DNA of 14,301 nt from Oligoflexia bacterium (GTDB taxonomy: Bacteria; Bdellovibrionota; Bdellovibrionia; Bdellovibrionales; UBA1609). Each line of letters starts with the position of its first letter. The first letter of the stretch is position 1. Of this stretch, positions 1-7,546 are shown piece by piece. Location: NCBI GenBank assembly GCA_026914095.1, contig JAPPIY010000258.1, positions 1 through 14,301 on the forward strand, in the 5' to 3' direction. The notes beneath the pieces were generated by a model, which had not been told where the DNA came from, searched no databases, and was given only the letters and a program-made list of their open reading frames with translations. The translations under genes and the position numbers were made by a program.

Positions 1-13
1 TTTCCTCCTTTCT

Positions 14-37
14 GTCACTCCCGCGAAAGCGGAAGTC
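14..37. repeat. REP-like palindrome, copy 1 (degenerate)
   Basis: The core reads CACTCCCGCGAAAGCGGAAG, an imperfect hairpin of the same family as the copies near 9788, 9877, 10919 and 10974. It is followed at about 44-73 by a degenerate copy of the flank repeat seen at 9750 and 9841, in inverted orientation. Confidence 0.6.
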
Positions 38-411
38 TAGCTACAGCTTGAATTTTTAAACAGGATCACTATAAATGCTTTTCTGAATAATATTTGCAAG
101 CTTTTGAACAAAAAGCGCATTTAAACAATAAAACCAACTTTTTTAGCGCCGATTAACTATCAAAACTTATGATTTTTTAAAAGAAACTTTAGCTTTTTAC
201 CCTGTTCTTAGAACCTGCTTTTGTTCATCAAAAATTTGCTTGAAAATGAAGGTTTCTGTAAAAAAAAAATAGAGCGTTTTCCAATAATTAAAGATAAAAA
301 TAAAATTTTTTGAGAAGTCAAGGATACAATTCCTAAAGTTTCAGTTTATAAAATTTTTGAATTGTGTTATTATAAGGAAGGCTATTTTTTAAGGCTCAAT
401 TATGGAATGAA

Positions 412-434
412 GATCCTCGCTTATGCGGGAATGA
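412..434. repeat. REP-like palindrome, copy 2 (degenerate)
   Basis: CCTCGCTTATGCGGGAATGA resembles the consensus GATTCCCGC-TTT-CGCGGGAATGA seen intact at 10974, with several substitutions in the left arm. It lies about 55 bases before the Flp-type prepilin start. Confidence 0.45.
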
Positions 435-488
435 AAAAAAATGGTGAGAAAAAAACAAATTTGGATAATTATCTAACATAATGAAAAA

Positions 489-758
489 ATGAAGTTTTTA
501 AAAAACAACAGAGGACAGGTTACAGTAGAATATCTTTTACTGGCTGTCGCTTTAATCGCGCTCTTTCATATTGCGGCGGTCACTTTAAGAGACAATGAAA
601 GCTTAAAAAATTTTCAAGAAATACCCGGTCAAATTTTCAAGGACATAGTGGAAAATGGAAATTGGCAACCTAATGACCCTCAAGGCTATGAAAGCCGCAA
701 ACGCCACCCCAATCACCATGACAGGCATTACGTCCCCGACGGAAAAGGCCCAAAATAA
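489..758 (+). CDS. Flp-type (type IVb/IVc) prepilin
   Basis: This 89-residue protein is probably the major structural pilin of the Tad pilus. It begins with a short basic leader (MKFLKNNRG). The processing motif follows: G9 then QVTVEY, which places Glu at +5 and Tyr at +6 as in the G/xxxxEY motif of Flp prepilins. A hydrophobic helix of about 18 residues (LLLAVALIALFHIAAV) comes next. The mature part, about 80 residues, is slightly longer than many Flp pilins and ends in a His/Asp/Pro-rich polar tail (about residues 60-89). No strong Shine-Dalgarno sequence precedes the ATG. The next gene starts 21 bases after its stop and encodes another pilin-like protein. The processing motif and cluster context make the family call good. 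It could instead be a minor TadE-like protein, but its short length favours Flp. Confidence 0.8.
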   Translation: MKFLKNNRGQVTVEYLLLAVALIALFHIAAVTLRDNESLKNFQEIPGQIFKDIVENGNWQPNDPQGYESRKRHPNHHDRHYVPDGKGPK

Positions 759-779
759 CTTTAACAAAGTGGTTTTTAG

Positions 780-1391
780 ATGAAAAAGCGGAAAAAAAAC
801 AATCAAGGAATTATAACCATTCCTTTTCTTTTGGTTCTAGTGATCGTTTTATTTTTCACTTTAGCTTTTTTAATGCTGGCTATGACCCTGGCCCATGTCA
901 CAGTCACTCAATACATGACTTATTCCAGCGCGAGAAAGCTCTCTCTGGGCGGAGAGAAGGGACAAGCTCAGTTAGACTCAGCTGTCAGTCACTATGCAAA
1001 ACTGAGAGGCCAGTTCTTTAAATCCTCCGCCCACACGGGAAATACAGGAGACTGGTTTTATATTCAACCCGCTCTTGCTGATGATGAACAACAATATTCC
1101 ATACAGGAAGACTATCCTGAATCTAATGCTTACCGAAAGAGATTCTATGGCATCAATACAAGGTTTCAAACTCTCGCGCTCAATCTGAAAATTCCTTTTT
1201 TAATAGAAAGTGACAGCGATCAAATCAATAAGCCTGTTCGTGTCAGCTCCTTTTTAGGCCGGGAGCCTTCTCAAGCGGAATGTGTTGAATTTCATGAAGA
1301 AAGGGTGAAAAAGATTGAACAGCTGTGCAATAACAGTGATTGCCCTGATATAAAGGAGCCAGAAAAATCAGAAGGAGACAACGGTTGCTAG
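780..1391 (+). CDS. TadE/TadG-like pseudopilin with atypical processing site
   Basis: This 203-residue protein has a basic N-terminus (MKKRKKNNQG), a very hydrophobic segment (about residues 14-40) and a long polar C-terminal domain with Cys residues near the end (167, 182, 187 and 203, approximate). Gene position and architecture match TadE-like minor pilins, which sit in the inner membrane and help initiate pilus assembly. After G10 the sequence is IITIPF, so the +5 position, normally Glu, is Pro. Prepilin-peptidase cleavage and Glu-dependent assembly may therefore differ. The ATG lacks a clear ribosome binding site. The gene lies between two other pilin-like genes with spacings of about 20 bases, which suggests one transcript. 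The protein sequence itself is not a confident family match; the call rests on the N-terminus and context. Confidence 0.6.
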   Translation: MKKRKKNNQGIITIPFLLVLVIVLFFTLAFLMLAMTLAHVTVTQYMTYSSARKLSLGGEKGQAQLDSAVSHYAKLRGQFFKSSAHTGNTGDWFYIQPALADDEQQYSIQEDYPESNAYRKRFYGINTRFQTLALNLKIPFLIESDSDQINKPVRVSSFLGREPSQAECVEFHEERVKKIEQLCNNSDCPDIKEPEKSEGDNGC

Positions 1392-1413
1392 AAAATCAGT
1401 TAAAATACACACA

Positions 1414-1857
1414 ATGAAAAAACAAGGGTTTTTAAGAGATCAAAGAGGTGTCGCCATGGTGGAAATGCTCCCCTTGCTGTCTATCTTTGTTATTTTATTC
1501 GGCCTCACTTTTGGCCTATGGATCAGCATCCATAGCGGGATTTTACAGTCCATTTCAGCCCGCCACTATGCTTTTGAAGTGATCAACAACCGGACTCATT
1601 TTATCTACCACAGGGATATTATAGAGCCTGGAGACAAGAAAAGCTACTATGAAAAAGACGGAAAACGGTTTTTTGCCATAGTTGAGCTTCAAGCCTCAGC
1701 AAGTCCTTATATAATTTCTGAAAAAAAATCTCTCAGTTTATTTGATAAGGACAGCCTCCGCATTACAGGCGATCCCGGCTCAGGATCGCCTCAAAGGAAT
1801 CCCATCTGGCTTAAAACAGGCTATGGCATCTGCATTGATTTCAACTGCGGGGATTAA
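1414..1857 (+). CDS. TadE-like pseudopilin
   Basis: This 147-residue protein has the leader MKKQGFLRDQRG followed by VAMVEMLPLL. That is a prepilin-type site with Glu at +5 after Gly, as in TadE proteins (G/xxxxE). A hydrophobic helix runs to about residue 38, and the rest is a soluble periplasmic domain with two Cys near the C-terminus (C140 and C145, approximate), which might form a disulfide. It probably acts as a minor pilin in Tad pilus assembly. It starts 22 bases after the previous gene and is followed by a 168-base gap before cpaB. The motif and context support the call; whether it corresponds to TadE or TadF cannot be told. Confidence 0.72.
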   Translation: MKKQGFLRDQRGVAMVEMLPLLSIFVILFGLTFGLWISIHSGILQSISARHYAFEVINNRTHFIYHRDIIEPGDKKSYYEKDGKRFFAIVELQASASPYIISEKKSLSLFDKDSLRITGDPGSGSPQRNPIWLKTGYGICIDFNCGD

Positions 1858-2014
1858 AGTCTCAATTTTCAATTCAGATGAAGTCTGAAAAACAAGACCT
1901 TAGCCTGTATCTAAAGAGCCATTTTTCCTTCTTAAATTTTCACTAGTTTTTTTTAACTCAAAAGCCAATTTTACCGATAAATAAAGCAGAGGTTTTTTAT
2001 CTCTTTTAAACTTT

Positions 2015-2020
2015 AAGGAG
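2015..2020 (+). promoter_or_regulatory. Shine-Dalgarno site of cpaB
   Basis: AAGGAG lies five bases before the ATG at 2026. It is one of the few strong ribosome binding sites in the cluster and fixes the cpaB start. It follows the longest gap inside the cluster (1858-2025), so a separate promoter for cpaB onwards is possible, though I see no clear -35/-10 pair. Confidence 0.75.
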
Positions 2021-2025
2021 TCATT

Positions 2026-2841
2026 ATGAATAAAAAAGAAACTGTAAGCTTATGGATTTCTATCTTTGCTGGGATATTTTCCGCTTTTTTAATTTTCAGC
2101 TACACTCAAGAAAAAACAAAAGAAATTTCAAAAATTTTTGGGAAACAAACTTCCGTTGTTGTTGCCAAGCAGGTTATCTATGAGATGCAAACCGTTCAAG
2201 AAAACATGGTGGAGCTGGTGGAAATTCCTGAAAAGTTTGTCCAACCCGGCTATGCCCGGCAAATAGAAGATGTGGTGGGCTTAGTGGCTCTCGCTCCCAT
2301 TAACAAAGGAGAGCAGATCTTAACCAATAAAGTGATTTTGCCTGGACCTGAAACCGGCCTATCCCTTCAAGTCTCCCCCGGCAAAAGAGCTTTATCCATT
2401 CCCATCACTAAAACCAGAGCGGTTTCTCATCTTTTAAAACCCGGGGACAGGGTGGATATGTTAGTCGCCATAGATTTGAACATGGGATCCAGCCAAAAAA
2501 GATATATTAAAACCCTGCTTCAAGATATCGTGATATTAGCGACTGGAATGAGAGTTGTCAGCGAGCTTCCCCGAATTCAAGAAGAGATTGGAGGGGAGGT
2601 TTATATTAAAAATCTTAGAAAAGAAACCGACTTTGACACCATCACTATTGAAGCCAGCCCTTCTGACGCCCAAAAAATCACTTACCTTCTGTCCACAGAT
2701 CCTCAAAGCATTTTTTTCACTCTTCGCCACCCTTCTGATAATGAGTTTATTTCAAATTTAAGACAGACAGAGTTATCTGATGTGTTAGGAGGGGGAATCA
2801 ATAGAGCGCCAGCGCAAAGACGGCCAACCTTAACCCGTTAA
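2026..2841 (+). CDS. cpaB: Flp pilus assembly protein CpaB (RcpC)
   Basis: CpaB/RcpC is a periplasmic, inner-membrane-anchored Tad component thought to support or stabilise the outer-membrane secretin. This 271-residue copy has an N-terminal membrane helix (about residues 8-25). It then has a SAF-like domain (about 42-105), with the family pattern of a Pro-x-x-phi-Val segment (EIPEKFVQPGYA) followed by INKGEQILTNKV. The CpaB C-terminal domain starts near 112 with SPGKRALSIPI and LKPGDRVDML, a hallmark of the family. The C-terminus is polar and basic. The start is supported by AAGGAG five bases upstream. The gene ends eight bases before the secretin start, matching the usual cpaB-cpaC order. 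Confidence 0.93.
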   Translation: MNKKETVSLWISIFAGIFSAFLIFSYTQEKTKEISKIFGKQTSVVVAKQVIYEMQTVQENMVELVEIPEKFVQPGYARQIEDVVGLVALAPINKGEQILTNKVILPGPETGLSLQVSPGKRALSIPITKTRAVSHLLKPGDRVDMLVAIDLNMGSSQKRYIKTLLQDIVILATGMRVVSELPRIQEEIGGEVYIKNLRKETDFDTITIEASPSDAQKITYLLSTDPQSIFFTLRHPSDNEFISNLRQTELSDVLGGGINRAPAQRRPTLTR

Positions 2842-2848
2842 ATCATTA

Positions 2849-4351
2849 ATGAAACAAAGCCAATTTATTTTAAAGCTTATCCTCATTTTCAGTTTTTGGG
2901 CGCCTCTTACAGAGGCTAAAAAAGTGATTGAGGACATGGACTATATTTACATGCATAGAGGCCTGCCGATAAGCTACAAGCTCCCTGATGATTTCAGTGA
3001 TCAAATTTTAAAGCTGAGAGGAAACTATAAATCCTATACGAAAGCCATCCATAGAAAAGACAGAAACGACATTTTTTTCACTCCCACACGAACTGGCTCG
3101 GCTCTTATGATAATAAAGAATGAGAAAAATGAAATTTTAAAGCGAATCAGCATCAGCATCCAAAAAGACAACCTTCACAAAATTGCGGCAGAGTTAAGAG
3201 ACCTGTTAATCGCCGTTGATGGAATCAATATTAAAATTTACAACAAAAAAGTCATTATTGACGGGCAGGTGATGTTGCCCAATGAAATGGATCGGATCAA
3301 TAAAATTGTATCCGATTATGATCAGCGATTGGTCCGATCTTTTGTCACTTACAGCCCTATGGCCCAAAAAAAAGTGGCTGAGCTAATTGAAAATGAAATT
3401 GGCTACCCTGAACTGATTGTCCGCTACGCTTACAATCGTTTTCTTTTGGAAGGCTGTGTGAACAGCATAGATGAAAAAATAAGGGCTATTAACATCGCTG
3501 AGCTTTACACTCAGTTTGAAGTGACTTCGGTAGGGAAAGGCGCTCAAAGAAGACAAGGTGTAAAATTGATTAAAGATGACATCAAAGTCCCCTGCGCTTC
3601 AGCCAACAAAGAAAAGAAAGAGAAAGATAAAAAAAATGAAATTGAAAAACTCATACAAATTGTTGTGCATTTTGTGGAAATGAGCAAAAGCTTTAACAAA
3701 GGCTTTCTGTTTCAATGGACTCCCGCTATTGGAGATCAGGGAACTCAAGTCAATGCCTCTTTAGGAAATGATCCTCGCATCCCTTCAGGCGTCACGGCTG
3801 TTATAACAGCGACAGTCGCTAACTTTTTTCCTAAGCTCAATTGGGCCAAAAGCTTTAATTTTGCGCGGGTTCTTCACAACTCCAGTATCCTAGTGGAAAA
3901 TAAACAAACTGGCTCTATCAGCACCACGACAGAGGTGCCTCAACAGACAAACTCTGATGGAGTCATTATCTCTGGAGGAGTCAGCGGCCAAGTCAATACA
4001 ACAGTGATACCTAAAATCATAGGCCCTAGAGAAAATATGATACAATTGAAAGTGCAAATCCAAGTCTCTTCACCGGCTGACAAAGGGACGAATACAAGAA
4101 ATATTAACACCTCCATCAATGTCCGAGATGGCTCCAGCGCGGCTATTGGAGGATTAACCAGCTCTTTTCTAGTGAGAAAATACAATGATGACCCCAGCCC
4201 AGCGAGCGGAACTCCTCTTTTAAATTTGCACTCCTCAAAAAACTACGACACAAAAAAAACACAGTTTGTTGTTTTTATCACCCCTATTATTAAAAGCTCC
4301 GCCAGTGTGGGAGTGGAGCGAATCAAAGAAAAATTCAGGCTGGAGGAATAA
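2849..4351 (+). CDS. cpaC: Tad pilus outer-membrane secretin CpaC (RcpA)
   Basis: This 500-residue protein should form the outer-membrane channel for the Flp pilus. A signal peptide is visible (residues 1 to about 23, with cleavage after LTEA). The N-terminal pilus-secretin domain follows (about 28-105), then a BON-like segment (about 115-170, containing IKIYNKKVIIDGQV). The secretin domain covers about 265-485 and ends with GTPLLNLHSSKNY and TKKTQFVVFITPII, the conserved end of secretins. The usual VPxLGxxPxLGxLF stretch is shortened to GTPLLNL. A Lys/Glu-rich insert (about 252-268) separates the N-domains from the barrel. The stop overlaps the next ATG by one base (TAATG), so translation of the fused ATPase is probably coupled to it. 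Confidence 0.92.
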   Translation: MKQSQFILKLILIFSFWAPLTEAKKVIEDMDYIYMHRGLPISYKLPDDFSDQILKLRGNYKSYTKAIHRKDRNDIFFTPTRTGSALMIIKNEKNEILKRISISIQKDNLHKIAAELRDLLIAVDGINIKIYNKKVIIDGQVMLPNEMDRINKIVSDYDQRLVRSFVTYSPMAQKKVAELIENEIGYPELIVRYAYNRFLLEGCVNSIDEKIRAINIAELYTQFEVTSVGKGAQRRQGVKLIKDDIKVPCASANKEKKEKDKKNEIEKLIQIVVHFVEMSKSFNKGFLFQWTPAIGDQGTQVNASLGNDPRIPSGVTAVITATVANFFPKLNWAKSFNFARVLHNSSILVENKQTGSISTTTEVPQQTNSDGVIISGGVSGQVNTTVIPKIIGPRENMIQLKVQIQVSSPADKGTNTRNINTSINVRDGSSAAIGGLTSSFLVRKYNDDPSPASGTPLLNLHSSKNYDTKKTQFVVFITPIIKSSASVGVERIKEKFRLEE

Positions 4352-6609
4352 TGAGTTTGTCCGAAAAATGCCATGTGATTGCTCTTACGGGAGGAAAAGG
4401 CGGTGTGGGAAAAAGCATGGTCTCCGCCAACCTAAGTCTAGCCACTCAAAAAGAATTTAAAATCCCCACTTTGCTGATGGATTTGGACAGCAAATCCTGT
4501 GGGGATCAAAATGTCATTTTAGGCCTTCGCTCCCGCTACAATGTCGAGCAGTTTAGCGTCTATAAACAAGCTCTTAACCAACAGAGCTTAAAAAATATTC
4601 TAGCCTATCACCCCACGGGGCTGGCTTATTTAAGCGCGGTTTTAAGTCTGGATCAAAAACTCACTTGTGATCTGCAAATGCTCAAAAAACAAATGTTTCA
4701 TCTCTCTCAATTTTTTAATTATATTATTGTGGATCTGGGCTGTGATATAGGCCCTATTCAACAGGAAATTTTAAATTTCGCAAGCTCCGTTTTAATAGTA
4801 ACCGCGCCAGAAATTTTAGCTGTGAATCAAAGCAAAAAACTTTTAGCTGAATTGTCTTACCTGCCTTCCTCTCTCTTCTATCTTGTCCTTAATAAAGACA
4901 ATCGCAGAGGCTTAAACTCTCATTTAATCAGCAAGAGTCTCAATCGGCCTATTCTAGTCTCCTTGCCTGAAGAGCCTGCTTTATCAGAAAGCCTGCACAG
5001 CTCCAAGCCTTTTTTGCTGTCTTATCCTCAATCCTCTTGGTCAAAAAACTGTTATGATATCATCAGAAAATTAAACACAGGACTTCTTAAAAGAGGAAAA
5101 ACGACAGGGAGAAAAAAAGCGCCTGTCCAAGCGCAAGCTCTTGAGTCCAACAAAAAAGCCCTCCCTCAAAGTCCCAACCCGCGAAAAGAAAAGCTAGATC
5201 CTCTCACTTTGTTTAAACTGCAAATTCACTCCGAGCTGATAAAAGAAATGGACTTAAAAAAAGATTTAACTAAGGCCACAGATCCAGCCGCTAAAACGGA
5301 GCTAAGACAAAAAACGCAAACCACAATTGCCCGTCTGGTTGATCTCAGAGGACAAAATTTCTCTAGGGAAGAGCGCAATCGAGTCATCAAACATGTCTTA
5401 GATGAAGCTTTAGGACTGGGGGTTTTAGAGCAACTGCTGGCGGACACTTCGGTTTCTGAAATTATGGTGAATGGCTGTAATCAAATCTTTTGTGAAAAAG
5501 GGGGGAAACTCCAGCTCAGTGAGTTTAAAGTCACTTCCAACAGGCATTTAAGAAATATTATTGAAAGAATTGTCACTCCTTTAGGCCGGCGCATTGACGA
5601 AAAAACCCCTTATGTGGATGCCCGCTTAGCAGACGGAAGCCGAGTGAATGCGGTGATTGAGCCTTTGGCTATGGATGGCCCCTCTATCACCATTCGCAAG
5701 TTTCCAACAGACAGAATTGTTATGAAGGACCTTATTTCCCGATTTAACTCTTTGACAGACGAAATGGCGGGCTTTTTAAAAATCTGTGTGGAGCAAGGCT
5801 TAAATATTGTCATTTCAGGGGGAACAGGCTCTGGTAAAACCACTTTTTTAAATGTGCTTTCTGGGTTCATTCCCGAAGGAGAAAGAATCATCACTGTGGA
5901 AGATGCGGCAGAGCTTCAGTTGAAACAAATCCATGTGGTTCGTTTAGAGACAAGGCCGGCCAATATAGAGGGGGAGGGAGAGGTCAGCATTCGGGATTTG
6001 ATTAAAAATTCTCTCAGAATGCGTCCTGACAGAATTGTTGTGGGAGAGTGCCGGGATGGCGCGGCTTTAGACATGCTTTCCGCTATGAACACCGGCCACG
6101 ATGGCTCTTTAACCACAGTTCACGCCAATAACCCTAGAGAAGCTGTCGCAAGGCTGGAAACCCTTTGTATGATGGCGGGAATGGAACTGCCGGCCAAAGC
6201 CATTAGAGAGCAGATCGCCGGAGCTGTGGATATGATCATCCAAATTGGCAGATTGAGTGATGGAAGCAGAAAAGTAAAAAGCATCACAGAAGTCGTGGGC
6301 ATGCAGGGGGATGTTGTCACTTTGCAGGAGGTGTTTCGCTTTAAAGAAGAGGGTTTTACAAAATCAGGGAAAATTGTCGGACAGTTTCAAGCCTCTGGCA
6401 TCATTCCCACTTGTATTGAAAAGTTTGAAAGAAAAGGCATTAAAATTCCCCGTGATTTATTTATGACAAAAGATTCAAAAGAAATTAAAAAACCCTCTTT
6501 AACTTTAAAAGCCGGCATTAAGCGGCCTATTCCCTCAGCGGGAGTGAGCGCGTCTCAAAACTCCAATCAAAAAATAAGCCATAAAATTATTAAGAAGGAT
6601 GTTGTATGA
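4351..6609 (+). CDS. cpaF: TadZ/CpaE-like ATPase fused to CpaF/TadA secretion ATPase
   Basis: One uninterrupted 752-residue frame holds two ATPases normally encoded by separate genes. Residues about 7-245 are a ParA/MinD-type domain with a deviant Walker A (KGGVGKS, 16-22, both Lys present), a DLDS segment at 44-47 and a YIIVDLG motif at 124-130, as in TadZ/CpaE. The atypical receiver domain usual at the CpaE N-terminus is absent. A basic, Pro-rich linker (about 246-283) leads to a full CpaF/TadA domain (about 284-690). That domain has Walker A GGTGSGKTT (490-498), the Asp-box region (ITVEDAAELQL), Walker B with RPDRIVVGECRDG (558-570) and the His box GHDGSLTTVHANNP. A Lys/Ser-rich tail of about 50 residues follows. 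The fusion would tie the polar localisation factor to the hexameric pilus motor at the inner membrane. The stop overlaps the tadB start (ATGA). Confidence 0.92.
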   Translation: MSLSEKCHVIALTGGKGGVGKSMVSANLSLATQKEFKIPTLLMDLDSKSCGDQNVILGLRSRYNVEQFSVYKQALNQQSLKNILAYHPTGLAYLSAVLSLDQKLTCDLQMLKKQMFHLSQFFNYIIVDLGCDIGPIQQEILNFASSVLIVTAPEILAVNQSKKLLAELSYLPSSLFYLVLNKDNRRGLNSHLISKSLNRPILVSLPEEPALSESLHSSKPFLLSYPQSSWSKNCYDIIRKLNTGLLKRGKTTGRKKAPVQAQALESNKKALPQSPNPRKEKLDPLTLFKLQIHSELIKEMDLKKDLTKATDPAAKTELRQKTQTTIARLVDLRGQNFSREERNRVIKHVLDEALGLGVLEQLLADTSVSEIMVNGCNQIFCEKGGKLQLSEFKVTSNRHLRNIIERIVTPLGRRIDEKTPYVDARLADGSRVNAVIEPLAMDGPSITIRKFPTDRIVMKDLISRFNSLTDEMAGFLKICVEQGLNIVISGGTGSGKTTFLNVLSGFIPEGERIITVEDAAELQLKQIHVVRLETRPANIEGEGEVSIRDLIKNSLRMRPDRIVVGECRDGAALDMLSAMNTGHDGSLTTVHANNPREAVARLETLCMMAGMELPAKAIREQIAGAVDMIIQIGRLSDGSRKVKSITEVVGMQGDVVTLQEVFRFKEEGFTKSGKIVGQFQASGIIPTCIEKFERKGIKIPRDLFMTKDSKEIKKPSLTLKAGIKRPIPSAGVSASQNSNQKISHKIIKKDVV

Positions 6610-7481
6610 GCCTTTTTAACAACACTTGGATTTTATGCTTTACAGTTGGCTTAATAGTAACTGTTGTTTTCTATCTCAATTCAGAAAAATGGTTAAAGTT
6701 TCTCTCTGAAAAAAGCTTAGGCTCGCAAAAAGAAATTTTAGAAATTATAGATAAGCTTTTAATCACTCAAGATAAAAAAAAGATCAAAAGAAACGGCTGG
6801 CTTTTTACTCTGGGATTAAGTTTAGTCGTGTTTCTGGCCTTATGGCCAAATGTTCTTATCAGCCTTATAGCCTCTACAGCTGTATTTATAGCCAGCTGGT
6901 GGCTCTTAAAAAAATTGTTTCAAAGCTTATGGGCTAAACATTGCAACCGGGTGGTTAATCAGATGGTGGAAGGCTTAACTATTATGTGCAACAGCTTGAA
7001 AGTCGGTTTGAGTTTAGGACAAGCTATGGAGCGGGTGATTAAAAACTATCCGGGAGCTTTAGCTAAAGAGTTTTCTTTAGTCTTAAATAAAATGAAACTG
7101 GGGCAAAATTTAGAAGAATCTTTAGAGGAAATGGCGCAAAGAATAGAAAAACCAGAAATAGACATGCTTGTCAGCACAGTCAATATCTTAAAAGAAACAG
7201 GAGGAAACTTAGCGGAGACTTTTTTTGTCATGGCGGAAACTGTAAGGGAAAAACAGAAAATGGAGAAAAAAATTAAAGCCTTGACGGCTCAAGGCATGAT
7301 GCAGGCAAAAATCATCTCCGCTTTGCCTTTTATTCTTATTGGCATCTTTTTTGTTATGGACAGAAATTACATTTCCCCGCTTATTTTCAAGCCTTTAGGC
7401 TGGGCTTGTTTAGCCGTTGTGTTGGTTTTGGTTTTAATAGGCTACTTTTTAATGAAAAAAATGGTGCAAATTAAAGTTTAG
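6606..7481 (+). CDS. tadB: Tad pilus inner-membrane platform protein TadB
   Basis: TadB is an inner-membrane platform protein on which the CpaF motor acts. This 291-residue protein has an N-terminal membrane helix (about residues 8-25) and two more hydrophobic stretches (about 66-100). A cytoplasmic type II secretion F domain follows (about 118-230, with GLSLGQAMERV, LGQNLEESLEEMAQR and ILKETGGNLAE), then two C-terminal membrane helices (about 238-252 and 263-285). Its start lies inside the stop of the preceding gene (ATGA), which points to coupled translation. TadB normally works with TadC, usually encoded next, but no TadC is seen downstream. The RHS-like gene follows after 65 bases. Confidence 0.9.
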   Translation: MSLFNNTWILCFTVGLIVTVVFYLNSEKWLKFLSEKSLGSQKEILEIIDKLLITQDKKKIKRNGWLFTLGLSLVVFLALWPNVLISLIASTAVFIASWWLLKKLFQSLWAKHCNRVVNQMVEGLTIMCNSLKVGLSLGQAMERVIKNYPGALAKEFSLVLNKMKLGQNLEESLEEMAQRIEKPEIDMLVSTVNILKETGGNLAETFFVMAETVREKQKMEKKIKALTAQGMMQAKIISALPFILIGIFFVMDRNYISPLIFKPLGWACLAVVLVLVLIGYFLMKKMVQIKV

Positions 7482-7546
7482 TCTTCACAATATTTTATAT
7501 TTCAGTTACAATAAAGTCTGTTGTTATATAATTAAAGGAGAAATTT

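Larger units (their letters stand above)
1..488. other. AT-rich intergenic region upstream of the Tad cluster
   Basis: I see no convincing gene here. The stretch is very AT-rich, with A and T homopolymer runs (for example about ten A near 260). It contains two degenerate copies of the intergenic palindrome (14-37 and 412-434) and one degenerate copy of the associated flank repeat (about 44-73). The promoter of the pilus cluster should lie in the 3' half, but no -35/-10 pair with good spacing stands out. A TATTATAA-like box near 369 is the best weak candidate. No upstream gene end is visible, so the Tad cluster probably starts at 489. Confidence 0.6.

Noticed and set aside
7506..7532. Promoter-like TTACAA and TATAAT pair before the RHS-like gene
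   Set aside because: The spacer is only 15 bases, and the predicted transcription start would fall on the Shine-Dalgarno sequence, leaving no usable leader.
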